Source of the DNA: Rotaria sp. Silwood1
Taxonomy: Eukaryota > Rotifera > Eurotatoria > Philodinida > Philodinidae
Reading direction: 5' to 3'
Assembly (NCBI GenBank): GCA_905250075.1
Contig: CAJNOP010000012.1
Location: 3,584,772-3,648,771, forward strand
DNA: 64,000 nucleotides
Part shown: piece by piece, positions 41,855 through 54,700 of the stretch
How positions within the stretch are numbered: position 1 is the stretch's first letter
How the letters are laid out: every line of letters starts with the position of its first letter
Notes under the pieces: generated by a model
Told to the model about the DNA's origin: nothing
Database searches by the model: none
What the model saw: only the letters and a program-made list of their open reading frames with translations
Program-made: the position numbers and the translations under genes

Positions 41855-44781
41855 ATGAGAAGTGAGAATTAATTTTTTTTTGTAAAATTATTTCAATTAA
41901 AATATTAAATATTATTTTATTTATAATAGTGGGCACTTATATTGTTGAATATGATTATATTGCAAAATCATCAGATGAATTAACAATAAGAAAAGGTGAT
42001 ATTATAACTGATGCTGTACCAGCTGAAGATGGATGGCTTAAAGGAGAATGTCGTGGAACATTTGGGTTTGTTTAAATAGTTCTTTTTTTTTCTAAATTTA
42101 ATTTTTAACTGAAATATTTTTTTTTAGTCATTTTCCAGAAAATTTTGTCACTGTAAGTTGAATTTAGAATTTTATTCTAATTGAATTTTTTTTTCTCTTC
42201 TAAAAGCCATTGACAAAAGAAAAAGCTAAAAATCGAACATTTGCAAATGAACTTGGATCACGATTACAATCAGCAGTTAACACCAATAAAAGTGGTACAT
42301 TACGAAAACGACCTACAAATGATGATACTCGTGAGTTGAATTTTAATATATATTAAATAATTCGAAAATTAAATATCGATATTTTCTTTTTATACCTTAA
42401 AAAAGATATGTACGTATTCGTCGCTCTATTACTAAAGAAAGAAAGCATTCATTTGGTCAAAAAAAATTTTTTTTTTTTTCTTCATGCTCAATGCTTTATT
42501 TTCTTTTTTTCGTTCTTTATGATTTCGTCTCTTTGACTTCAAATATTTATATTTTTATTTCTTTTTTTAGTCTTTCAATCGAATAGTTTACCAAATGGAA
42601 CATTATTTCAAGTTAAAGTTGCTTATGCTTACATACCTGTACATGATGATGAATTAACAATTAATCCAAATGATATTATTAATGTAACACGTTTGGTATG
42701 ATTTGTGTTTTCTTTTGCTTAGCAAAAAAAACAAGATCAAGATTTTTCTAGGTTGAAGAAGGTTGGTATGAAGGTGTTCTTAATGGTAAACTTGGTTTAT
42801 TTCCATCAAATTATGTTACACGTATAACTGATGAAACAAGTAAGATAGATTTAAATTGATTTAATATTTAAATAAAAAACAAAATATTCAATAGGCAATA
42901 AAAAAGATCCACCAGTTAAACGTAAACCAGTAAATGGTCTTAATGCATTGGTCAATAAAGAAGTATGTTTTGATGAATTTCTTTATTCAAATCTTTATTA
43001 TAATATTAATTAGATTAATAAAGCAGTTTCAACTACATCAGTAGAAACACCATCATCATCACAACAAAAAACTCCAGCTACTCCTCCATTATTAACAACA
43101 AAAAAACCATCACCAATAAAAGCACGTGTTTTATATGATTATAAAAAAGCCGCTGATGATGAATTAACACTTACAGTTAATGATATTGTTACTGTACTTG
43201 ATAAAAATCTTGAAGATGAAGGATGGTGGAAAGGTGAACTTAACGGTCGGATTGGCGTTTTCCCAGGTATATTTTGTTGTTGTTTTTTTTTATGATTGAT
43301 TATTTTCATAATTTTTGTTGTTGATTAGATAATTATGTTGAAGAAATTCCGGCAACAACAACACCATCAATAGTTTGTTCATTATTTAAGATTAATAAAA
43401 CATGCAATGAAGATTATGTTTTTTTTTTGATGTTTATAGAATTCGAAACATCGACCAAATACACCTGATGCAGGAACAAAAAATCTTTCTCAAACATTAC
43501 CAAAAACAAAAACAACGAATGGAGGTAATGAAGTTCATAGTTTAAATCTATTAACATAAGAGTTTATTTTCTAGATTTATCTCATGGTTTTTCTAATGAT
43601 TCACATCATGCAAAGTCAACTTCAATTAGTGATGAAGAAGGTAAATAGAATAATAATGAAATATCTGTTCATTGAAACATATTATTTTATTAAGGACATG
43701 CATCACGCAATCATTATGCAGAAATAAATAATCTTGATGCTATTGGTACAACAGAAAAATTAAGCAGTTTTAATAAAGCAAGAGCCGCATCATCAAAACG
43801 ACCACCATCATCGACAATAAGAAAAATGGTTTGTTTTATTCGAAAGGATCTTTTTTTTTTTGTATTTTAATAATCATTGAGTTTTCTTCTGTTTTGATAA
43901 ATAGGAAAATGGTTTGAGTAAAACAACAGGTTCAATTGATGAAACAAATCATAATAATCGTCCACAAGTTACTGAATCAAAGGTTAGCTTTTTATTATAA
44001 TAACATGATTAGTGCTTAAGGTTATTGACCGAAAAGTTTCAAAATGAAAACATCATTTTCATTTTAAAAATCTACCCTCCGAGGAATCATCAAAATTTTC
44101 AATAAACATTCTTTTTTCTTTGTCCTTGAAAATGTGATGAATCAATTTAACCCAATTGATTCTATTTCCAATTAGTTATAATTATATCGCTGTATAGTTT
44201 AATCAACGAACATTTACTTTTTAGTCTAATACAAAAATTTGACATATAGCTAATTAAAAGTTAAGATGTTTTACTTTTGTTGAGATGATTGTCTATTATC
44301 ATGTTCTTTAGAATGAACGCAAAGTTCATACTCCATCACCTCCATCATCACAACGAGGTAAGATAATTTAAAGAGTATTTTTTTTTCACTATGAAATATA
44401 ATTAAATTCTTTTCAGAACCAGGACAATTAGAGTCTCCACGTTATACAAATCGACCATCATCTCTTCATTCTACATTAGTAAATACTAATCAACAAGGAA
44501 CGTCTTCACTTAATAGTACAACAGAATTAGCTCAAACAGCTACAAATTCTTCATATGTTAATTCAAATATGTTAAACAATAATAGTACAATCACCATTGA
44601 ACAATTACAAAAAGATTTATTAAAAATGAAAGTTTTAATGGATGATATGAAAATAAAATTTGCCGATCAAATTCGTGATCTTGTTGGTGAATTAGATGAA
44701 GAAAAGAAAGCACGTGCAACGTTACAAATTGAACTTGAACGTCTTCAAAAACAAATACAAAAATCTTCAATTGTCAATTAG
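41855..44781 (+). CDS. SH3KBP1: CIN85/CD2AP-family adaptor with three SH3 domains
   Basis: Fifteen exons join in frame to 547 aa: 41855-41861, 41930-42065, 42128-42152, 42207-42330, 42571-42695, 42752-42839, 42895-42962, 43014-43266, 43329-43372, 43440-43524, 43575-43640, 43695-43828, 43905-43982, 44312-44357, 44417-44781. SH3-1 (residues 4-56) has [20 protein letters not shown] and ends [10 protein letters not shown]3-2 is about 110-164 ([24 protein letters not shown]). SH3-3 is about 220-278 ([30 protein letters not shown]). A Ser/Pro/Thr-rich linker follows, then a C-terminal coiled coil over the last 60 residues ([18 protein letters not shown]). This is exactly the CIN85/CD2AP plan; the family links Cbl, endophilin and actin in receptor endocytosis. 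The 7-nt first coding exon is the least certain part. SH3KBP1 versus CD2AP cannot be split in an invertebrate. Confidence 0.92.
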
Positions 44782-44822
44782 ACAAAAAAAAATCGATCAA
44801 AACAATAAAAACAAAAAATGTG

Positions 44823-44828
44823 AATAAA
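44823..44828 (+). promoter_or_regulatory. Poly(A) signal of the SH3 adaptor gene
   Basis: AATAAA 42 nt after the stop at 44781. Confidence 0.5.
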
Positions 44829-45254
44829 TTTCGTCTTCCTTTTCTGAAACGTCTCGAAGAGAATTTTTTGTTTTCATATATTGTCCTATCAGATATCTGT
44901 TGTCTTCTTTTTCTTTTGTCCTACCTTTCTTAAACGATTGACTGATATAAACATTTTTTGTTCATTTATAAGAATTTATCATATCAGACTGTAGTTTTTA
45001 ACATTCCTCTCTATTAAATTTTTGTTTGTAAAAAGAACCATGTTTCTTTTCTTCTTTCGTTTTGTTTTTGCGAACAGTTTTTATGTTCATCTAGTTGAGT
45101 ATGGCTGTTTGCTTAGATGCATATGTTTGTTTTTCTTTCTTAGACAGCACCTCTATCCTTTGCTTTAAATGCATGAATTATACGAAAAAAAAGAAACATT
45201 CGAAAAAAAAATATTACCAAAGCTAGATTTGTAATGCTGTTGTTGTTGTTGGTT

Positions 45255-47605
45255 TATTTCTACACACTTCTCTTATGTATATGAGTATTTTTGTAAAAAA
45301 ATTGTTTGTTGGTTTTCTTTTTCTTTTTTTTCCTAATCATCTAGATTAAACGTAACATACTTGATTAATTATCATGTTATAGAATACGAAAAGAATTATT
45401 AAAGTTTTGATTTTTCATTTCAATGAGTTTAAAAATAATATACATATATAAAAAAAATTTGCCAACGTTTTTCATTTATACTTATTGATAGGATCATTTT
45501 TATATTAGTTGTCCTTGTTGATTGCTTAATCAATTAGTTCTGACTTTTTTTTATCATTTGGAAGTAATATTTAACATTATTTTTAAATGTCACGATAATG
45601 TTTGTTTATATTCTCGGCTATAATTCAATTTCATAGAGCGATTTATTAGATTATTAGTTAGATCTTTGTTTAGAACTATCGATTTTCTTGACATTATCAG
45701 ATTCTTTCAATCCATAATATTCTTCTTTTAACATGTTCTACTTATTGTAGTTTCTATTCTGTTATTCAAACGGAAACTTTATATGGTTTATTAAATTTAT
45801 TCCTGAATAAGAGTGCTTGCTTGCCTGGAGAATTTTCTTAGTTGTTTAACAAAAAAAAATAGCATTCTATGACTCGATTCTTTTGTATAGATTTATTTCA
45901 CTTGCTTCAGATGATAAATAAATAGTTAGTATTTCTCTAAATAATATCTCATTGATTCAAATATATTTCTTTTGTTTTCTTTCATCTGATGGAAGCATAT
46001 AAAGTACATTTTTTTTTCTAATGTTGTTTTTTTATAAAAAAAAAAAACGAATGAAAATGTATATATCATGTTTCATATCGCCTAGGTGACGTATTTGCAA
46101 GGTGTTGTTAACATCAACATATATGTTTACCATGAAAATTTAACAAAAATATACTGATTATCAAAATAGAAGTATTCTGCTCGATTTATGTTGTTCATAC
46201 AACACAAAACTAAAAAACATAGAAGATAATTCATTTACAAAAAAATTTACCGAATAAAATTGAAATGATTTTGTTATGAAGGTTCGTAGGATTTGCTATG
46301 ACAATGACTACGATTAAGTCCATTTAAAAAATTTCTCCCTATTGAGACAAGAATCATATGTATTCTATAAAAAACATATATGTACTTGCCATATTGTTTT
46401 TGTAATCTCGAGTACAGTATTGTATACTATAATCTTAAACTAAAATTTTCTATCAATTGAACCAGTCATAGAAAAATCAATTAATGTCATTTGTGAGTCT
46501 ATTTATAGAATAGTTTAAAAGGTAAGTTGTTATACGCTTATATTATTGTAAATATTTTTTAATATCACTGTTAATTATCCTCTTATTGGTTTTTTTAAAT
46601 TTTTATTGTTTGATTTCTTATACTCGTGTATTATCCAATATGCATCATGTCATTCGATGTGTACATTAACAATCAATAAATTCAAAAATTAATTAGCAGT
46701 AGTTCCACGATAAAAATTTTATATAATAGGTATTATAGAGTACTATTCGAATAGAAAACACAATAGAAATCTTCATGAAATCAATGCGTTACAATGGAAA
46801 AATATTATCCGGAAGATAAATTATTCAGTTCAATACACTCTGTTAAACATTCTTGCATTAACACTTGAATAATTATTATATGGATTTGAATGTACCTGCG
46901 CAAACATTATTGGTTCTTTTTTACTAGGCATGCACCAAATCCTGTTTTTAAGTGATAAAGATGACTTATTTTCGATGTCAAGAACCGTCAGTTCCTGTCA
47001 AATCTTCGGGTGCTCTCTACTCAACTTTTATTGCTCTATCTGATGCTAGTTACAGATACGTCAAATTCTACTATAAAATGCGCAGGATTTGATCAAAAAA
47101 CGTGAATTTTCGGTCAAATCCTGCATATTGTTCAGTCGGATTTTGACATATCTGTAACTAGCATCAGACAGAGCAATAAAAGTTGCGTAGAGAGCACCCG
47201 AAGATTTGACAGGAATTGATGATTCTTGACATCGTAAATGAGTCATCTTTATCACCGAAAAACAGGATTTGGTGCATGCCTGTTTTTTACAAAAAGAACT
47301 TGCATCATTAAGATTTACTAGAAGAAAACTTTCGATATTCAAAAAACCAATATTAAATAATCGTCAATTGAAAATTTTTCTTACAAGAGTTTTTGATCAT
47401 TTTTTGCATTTATTAGAATAAAATAAAAACAAATGGAATGCAAATAAACATACATTTTTGTAGCAGTTAAGTGTTTTTGACATGTCACATTGAATTATAC
47501 ATTATGTATGTGTAGTGTTTGATTGACTTATAAGACAAGAAGAACAAAACATAAAAATATATGCTTATGTTTAGTCGAAAACAATATTTTGAAAAACTTA
47601 TACTT
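45255..47605. repeat. Segmental duplication, copy 1 (3' flank of SH3 gene)
   Basis: This non-coding block aligns in direct orientation to 52635-54700. Long shared runs include GATTAATTATCATGT, AGAATACGAAAAGAATTATT, AAGTTTTGATTTTTCATT, TTATCATTTGGAAGTAATATT, GTTATTCAAACGGAAACTTT, GGTATTATAGAGTACTATTC against GGTATTATGATGTACTATTC, and AATAAACATACATTTTTGTAG. Similarity by eye is around 80%. It differs by an inserted 358-bp hairpin element (46925-47282). After removing that insertion the two copies have similar length (about 1985 versus 2066 bp). Confidence 0.88.
46917..47290. mobile_element. hAT-type MITE, 358 bp, with 8-bp target-site duplication
   Basis: The element 46925-47282 is a nearly complete palindrome. 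The ends read TAGGCATGCACCAAATCCTG and, inverted, CAGGCATGCACCAAATCCTG. The arms continue through AAGATGACT, GAGAGCACCCGAAGATTTGAC and CTGATGCTAGTTACAGATA, and meet near 47095. It is flanked by perfect TTTTTTAC direct repeats (46917-46924 and 47283-47290). An 8-bp duplication and a terminal YAG are typical of hAT transposons. The paralogous segment at about 54345-54400 lacks it, so the insertion followed the duplication. It encodes nothing credible. Confidence 0.9.
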
Positions 47606-47819
47606 ACGATTAATTAAAGATTCAGAGAGTATTAAATAAAAATAAAAATAGATATTTTTCTTTTAAGTTCATTAAATATTCAAAAGAATTGCTACAAATA
47701 TTTATACAAAGTTCGATCCTTTCTAAAGATTTGTCAAATTTTATTTTAACCTCTTCTACTGAAATAATTTAAAATATCTTGGAAATTGCATGATCTGATA
47801 AATTTTCATTTGTTCGATC

Positions 47820-48425
47820 AATTAGAATTTCGCTTGATATAATCATTTAACCAAATATCACATAGTGCAAGGTCTGATGAAAATGGTGAATGTTGCATTA
47901 AATTAACACCTGCTTGTGTTAAATAATTCATAACATCTGGATGAATATGAGGTCAAACATTGTCATGAAGTAATTTAATACGTTTTGCACCTGATGACTT
48001 TCTTTGTTTCCATTTTTTATTGACAACATGCTTGAGGCAATTTTCAATATAATAGTTCTAATATATATTCTAGCCTATATCTATACTATGTATAAGACAG
48101 AACCATTTAATTAAAAGAAAATGGAAGAAAAAAAAATTTTGATTCGCCGAATCTGTCTATGAAAAATTCATGTCTTACTACTTGTAATAATATTACGTAA
48201 TTGCCATGATCCATCACTAAATTTTTCTACATTCTAACTCGTTCTTGTCTTTGTTCATCAGTGATTTGATGAGAGGTATCCAACATGCTGTAACTTGAAA
48301 GAGAAGTTTCAACTAAAATATCATCATATGTTGAATGTGGATCATTGTTGATAACCTGTCTTACTAGTTCAATATTTACCTCTGTCAGATAGGAAGCTGG
48401 ATGACCATAATCGAGAGTCATCCTT
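47820..48425 (-). pseudogene. Decayed mariner (Tc1/mariner) transposase
   Basis: On the minus strand, 48424-48227 encodes an N-terminal helix-turn-helix-like part (TEVNIELVRQVINNDPHSTYDDILVETSLS, split by no stop), a mariner hallmark. About 48030-47825 encodes GAKRIKLLHDNV, an in-frame TGA, then PHIHPDVMNYLTQAG and HSPFSSDLALCDIWLNDYIK. The latter match the HDNARPH and YSPDLAPxDFWLF signatures around the second and third catalytic Asp. The part between is lost or too diverged. The in-frame stop and missing centre make it non-autonomous. No terminal repeats were identified. Confidence 0.75.
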
Positions 48426-48759
48426 CATGAAAATTCTTTGTTCATCCTGCAACTATTCAATATGATGAAGCGTTAGGTTGGAATGACGTTGTGATTGTTT
48501 CATGAATTACTTTTGTATCGATCGAATTTTTTATCCATTTTTCAAAAAACTTTTTTTTTGTTGAAATTGGATCTTATTCGAAAGAATATCAGCACTTATA
48601 TACTATACAATTATAAACGAGACATTTTACTATTTATTCATACAACAGACTCTTAAATATTAACTGATTTATAAAATTATCAACAATATTGCCGAAAGTT
48701 TTGGTTAGACCTAGGTAGGTCATTGCCAATAGAGTTTAATGTTAATATTAGTCAGGCTT

Positions 48760-49310
48760 CATAGCGGCACTTTCTAAGAATGTAGGAAGTCAAAAGCACT
48801 ATTTATATAAGATTTTCTATAACTAAATAGGACATTAATTATCTTGAAGAGATGTTTATTAGACGTCTAATGAATCCTGCAAGAAGAGTAGAAATTGTAG
48901 GTTATTTGTTTCCTGCATGTTATCTGATGAAATAATTTTAAAAAAAAATCTTCAAATTATAGAAAACAATGACACAACAAAGTTTCTTTTGAAGAAACAT
49001 AAAATTAATTGTTTTCAACTTATTTTCCAATTGTTTTACACATACATATTTACATTTTTATAAATAAAACCAAATGAGTAAAGATTTAGAATATAAACTA
49101 AATGTCTTCTTGTTACTATTTTAGCAATTCACATATATCAAAGCATAATATCAAAATAATTACACGTATTAAAAGTTATCAGTGCATTCTCAACAAGATG
49201 AAAATTTCAAATACGATGGAACTTTTGTCATAATAAAAGAGGAAATTCATCAACATTGTTTAGTTTATGAGTCATCACCTACTTTTCATGCATGTCGATC
49301 ATCAAAGATG
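48760..49310. repeat. Dispersed repeat, copy B
   Basis: Direct-orientation, diverged match to 34010-34580; see that entry for shared landmarks. Non-coding. Confidence 0.55.
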
Positions 49311-51500
49311 TTAATCGTGATTTATTACAGTAAGTCAGAAAGAAGAGCATAGAACTGTTATCTTAAACTTAGTCGTATTTGGTACTAACTCTGCAATAGA
49401 TCTCTATCTCCAGCGTATACTCGTCATGTTTCATTAGGAGAAAGCAGCCATAATAAAGTATTGACGACAGTTTATAACGGACGAAAGGCATTACCAAGAT
49501 ATCTTCTATGATCTGTGATGCATCTTTGCTACGGCGTCTGTCATATCTATGGAGACGAGACAAACAAAACAGCCAAGAAACTAGATATGTTGTTTGAACT
49601 CTAATGCCTTCAGTAGCAGGACACACAATCAAATTGAATAGATTTTTATGTAATATGGAATTAAATGCAGTATAAAAGGAATATTTACTTTCTTTTAAAA
49701 AGCTTTGCTCAAAACAAAAATTTTACTAAAATCATAAAAGATTTTGCTTTGACTTCTGCTGCTTGTCCATTGGAGGATGAGAAGTCAAGTTTTTACTTCT
49801 ATACTCCGATGGTTCTTGCAAATTGTGTTTGACAAAAACAAAATCAGCTATCTTCGGCGAATACTTCAGAAAATAAAGTTATTTGGATGAAAATGAAAAG
49901 CTAGTAGCAGATGTATGTAAGGTCGTTGCAAAGATGAGCACCATTTGGTTCGGTTCTGAGCTGAATTCATGCAGTTTAGAACAGTATGTTGATATGTAAT
50001 GCAAGACTAGTGAATAGAAAAGGTCGGCGTTATAAGTAGAAATGAAATTGTTGATCTTTTTTTTTTCGTTTTTCTTCGCCTAGGGGAAACAGAACGTTAA
50101 CAAAACAGTTCTTCTTCTCGAGAGAAAAGCATTTAAGTTATGATGAATTTATCAAGGTCAATCCTTATCAAGATTTCTCTCTTGTTGTGTACAAATATTT
50201 TCTTCGAAATTCTGAAATGAAAAATTAAACTATTTTCAGAAGATAACTCTCTTTGACAATTTGAAAGTCCAATTTACATATACAATATAGTTTTTTTGTA
50301 ATTTCTAATTTTAATGAAAAAACAGGTGTTAGTGCAGTTCTTCTGGGATTAATATGTGAAACACAATATAGGTGACATTGTTAATCATAGGAAGATTGTT
50401 TTTTTTCATATATCTTGACACATAACTTGACCCTTCTTTTAATCTTCCAAGACTACAATAATGAGATCGTTAATACATTGTACCAACCATTGTTGATATA
50501 CGGTGTGTGATAGCATCTGGAGAGCATCTATCAAAGTCTGCGGAAGAAGATGTTCAAATTTCTATCCTATATACTTTAATACTCCTTTTAGATCTTATTT
50601 CGCAAGAAATCTTACTTTTTAAATCGAAGAAAAACAGTTTTAATAAAGACTTTAACAATTAAAATAAGACAAAACAAAAACCAATTTTATTGTAATATTC
50701 CTCTCATTGATTAAAATATCAGTACAACTATTTTTAAAGAGAAGTTTTCATTGTCAATCAGTTAGCCATTGGGTTCTTCATGCAATACAGTGCAATATAT
50801 CATTTCAATATGTACATTTATCTTATGAGAAAAAGTATTGCATTACATCTTTCGAAATTTCTATGATTATAAATTATTGTTTAAAGTTAAGAATCTACAT
50901 TCCTTGAACATAAATAATGAATTCAACCAAATAAATGAAAAATATAGCAATGAGTCTACTAGTGATTACAGAATTGTAATCAATTCTATACTAAATGTAT
51001 AAATCGAGTTATTGATGTGAATCTATCGAACAGAAAAACAGCAGACAAGATAAAAGATGGTTTTAAAAATAGGACATGAATAAAAAAAACAAACTGTTAC
51101 AAAAATCGAACCGAAAATGGAACGTGAACAGAGGGTGATCAAGAAAAAACTCTACATCTGGTGTCCACACCGATACAGAGACGTTTACACAGGAGGAATC
51201 GTGATGATCAATCCTCAATATCTGTACGAAGAGTTGCACTATTAATTTACAATGTTTGTATTTGTATCAACACTTCGTTTGTTATAATTAATGTCAAATA
51301 TATGTATGATGTACATAACCACAAGTATTTTCTTATACTTGATGATTCACATATAACAGTATCAACTTAGTACTTATTTGACAAACATTTAACGAAAATA
51401 TTGAATAAAAAGCAAAAAAGATATTAGTACATATTTTGCATTGAATAGAAGATCTGAGAATAGCTTAAATAAAAATGTGTCGCAGAAATCAACAGCAGAT
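49311..51500. other. Gene-poor interval
   Basis: About 2.2 kb. Frames at 49369-49632 (minus), 50707-50907 and 51161-51370 (plus) show no domain. It may include further decayed transposon sequence flanking the hAT remnant. Confidence 0.4.
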
Positions 51501-51719
51501 AATTTCTATAATTCCAATGACAACAACTAGGTCGAAATCGATAATAACAAAGAAGTTCCAGCTGCTATTTATTCATTATTTTTTAATCAAGATTCTACCA
51601 TGATTATTAATGCATCTGTCAAGGATGATTATATTGAATTATATGTGTCAAATCAATTAGCTACGAAAGATTTTTCATTGTTAAATCGACTGTTAACAGA
51701 ACCATAGATTTCAATATCA

Positions 51720-52222
51720 AATTATATTTTTTCAAAAGTCGAATTAAAAGAAAAAGTTCGATCAATCTATCAATACTCATGGCCAGCTAAGTCGGAAATG
51801 GATCAAGAAGTTTATTGCCTATATTTTGGTTTATTTAGAAAGAAAGGAAGAAACTAGAGTCTTCGTCAATTTGTTGATAGACCATTAAGATCGTGAAAAG
51901 ATGCTATTGACTTTTTATTGATTCATAGCAAATGTAAATATCATCAAGGTTCTGTTATTCCAGCAACCGATGGCATCAATTATTATTTTCATCTAAATTC
52001 AGATGTTAAATACTGATGTCGATAGCTACAAATGAGTGTTCATTTTCTGTCATGAAGTTAATTAAAGCTTATTTGCGCAATAGGAGAAGTGATGAAAGAC
52101 TCAATCGTTGGTCTACCATCAATATTCATAAGAACATTGTTCAACAATTAGATATCGAAGGTATTAGTGATGAATTTGTTAAAACAAAACGTTGCTCAAC
52201 TTTTACTGATATGATCAATTAA
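51720..52222 (+). pseudogene. Decayed hAT transposase, C-terminal dimerisation region
   Basis: Frame 52016-52222 reads ATNECSFSVMKLIKAYLRNR, then SDERLNRWSTINIHKNI and GISDEFVKTKR. This is the hAT C-terminal signature (ERSFSxLKxIKTYLRxxMxxERLxxLxxLxIxxD). Upstream, fragments in shifting frames with stops (about 51740-52010) continue a transposase-like text. A frameshift lies near 52015, where the upstream frame ends and the conserved one begins. No terminal repeats were found. It is inactive, but it shows hAT elements have been present, consistent with the hAT-type MITE at 46925. Confidence 0.65.
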
Positions 52223-52634
52223 GTTTCTCTTCAATTATACATATTTTTTTTCGTTTTTACCTGTATAAAATCATTATGAAATATGAATAATTAATGCTAT
52301 ATCTATCGGACATGAACAAAAGCCTAATCAAAACAAGATGAAACAAATTTCATTAATCTTCGTAGCTCAAAAATCCTATGAACGTGTGTGTACTCATACT
52401 CATACCCTTTATACACATGTTAGCAAGATACTATCACTTACGTTAGTTTTAACTTTTTGAATACAAAAAATTTTATCCTTTATTTTTGATCAATCGGAGA
52501 TTGTATTCATATGGAGTTTTCCCCAAAACATTTAAAAAGAACTTTTTATAATAAAAAAAAGGAGCTTGTTCTTTATTTTCCTATATACTCACAAAGAATA
52601 ACTACGAAGTCTATTATTGGTTTCTGTCTTCTTA

Positions 52635-54700
52635 TCTTTTCTATACATATGTATATATGTATTTTTGTAAAAAAAATTGTTTGTTGGTTTCCTTTTATCT
52701 TACTATATAGACTCAACGTAACATGTTTGATTAATTATCATGTCATAGAATACGAAAAGAATTATTAAAGTTTTGATTTTTCATTCCAATGAATTTAAAA
52801 ATATATAAATAAAATATTTGTCAATGTTTTAGGTTAATGCTTGTCAATAGCATAATTTTTATATTAGTTATCCTTGTTGATTACTTAATCATATTCGTTC
52901 TGACTTTTTTTTATCATTTGGAAGTAATATTTAACACTGCTTTAAAAGGTCACGATAATGTTTGTTTATATTCTCGGCTATAACTTGATTTCATAGTGTT
53001 CTATTCGATTATTAGTTAGATCTTTGTCTAGGACTATCGATTTTCTTGACATTATCAGACTCTTTCAATCCATAATATTCTGGTTTCAACATATCGTACT
53101 TGTTGTAGCTTCTATTCTGTTATTCAAACGGAAACTTTATATGGTTTATTAAATTTGTTCCTAAATAAGGATTCTTGCTTGCCTCGAGAATTTTTTTCGT
53201 TCTACCACAAAAACAAACTTGCATTCTAGTTATGACTCGATTCATTTGTATAGAGATTCACTTCACATACCTCAGATGATAAATAAATAGTTTGTATTTC
53301 TTTAGATAATATTTCATAGATTCAGGCATATTTTGTTTGCGCTCCTTCATCTGATCGGAGGACGTAGAATTATATTTTTAGAATATTTTATTTTATGAAA
53401 ATTAGTGAATGAAAATGAATATATCATATTTAAGGTCGTGTAGGTGATCTATTCGCAAGATGTTGTTGAAAGCAACATATATATGCTCATACTGAAAATC
53501 GAATAGAAGTACATCGGTTGACTCTAGAAAAATCCTGTTCTTTTATCTTACTCATATAACATATAACTAAAAAATAAAGAAGCGTATTCATTTAGAAAAA
53601 GAATGATGAGATAAAATTCAAATGATTTGGTTATGGAAGTTCGTAGAATTTGCTATGAAAACGATTATAATTAAGCCTAATGGAAAGCTTTTTCAATATT
53701 GAGACAAATTGTCAAATAGTCAATTCGCTTTTTATAAGATGAATTTGAAGAATCATATGTGTCATATTCGATTGTCATCTTGGGAAAAAAGAATATTTAC
53801 TTGCCATGATTTCCATATAATCCTAGATCATGTACTCTGTGTACTTTAATCGCAAATTCAAATCTCTTTTCTGTATTGAATGTTAAGCTAAATAGACTTC
53901 ATGGATATATTTCGAACTGCCCTTGATTCAATCAGTCATAAAAATTGATTACTGCCATTTATGAATCTATTTATAAACTCTTTCTGAAGGTCAGCTGTCA
54001 TACTATTATTTGTCATAAATATTTTTAGGTATGCATGTTATTTATCTTCTAATTATTTCTTTTCTCATATTGATGCTTTATTCTCCAATTGACGTCACAT
54101 CCTTTCATTGACACATTGACAATCAATAAAATTCAAAGATTCATTGGCATTAGTCCAACATTCAAACAATAGGTATTATGATGTACTATTCGAATAGAAA
54201 ATACAATAGAAATCTAAATAAAATCAATGTGTTACAATGGAAAAATATTTTCCAGAAGATTAATTATTCAGTTCAATACATTCTATTGAACATTCTTAAT
54301 TTCAATACCTGAATAATTACTACATATATTCGAATGTATCTGCACAAATAATATCAGTCCTTCTTCGAAAGGTATCTTTATAGTTAAGATTTACTAGTAC
54401 GAACCCTTAGACGATCAACATTCAACAGATCGATATTAAATAATCGTAAATTTCAAAATGACAAAAATTTTTGATTATATGAGTTTTTGATAATTTTTTG
54501 TATTTATTAGAATAAACTAAAAACAAACGGAATGTAAATAAACATACATTTTTGTAGTAGTTAAGTACATTTGACTTTCTATATTAAATCATACATGATG
54601 TGTGGGTGTAGTATTTGATTGAATTTTGAACAAGGACAAAACATTTAAAATCAATGTTTATATTTAATCGAACACAAAATTTTGAAAATTTACAGTTCAC
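52635..54700. repeat. Segmental duplication, copy 2
   Basis: Direct-orientation paralog of 45255-47605, about 7.3 kb downstream and without the MITE. It begins near TATATGTATTTTTGTAAAAA and ends near TTTAATCGAACACAAAATTTTGAAAA. No SH3 coding exon precedes it, so only the 3' flank of the adaptor gene was duplicated or has survived. Confidence 0.88.

Noticed and set aside
47061..47342. 93-residue minus-strand frame
   Set aside because: It lies within one arm of the palindromic MITE and its flank and is not a gene.
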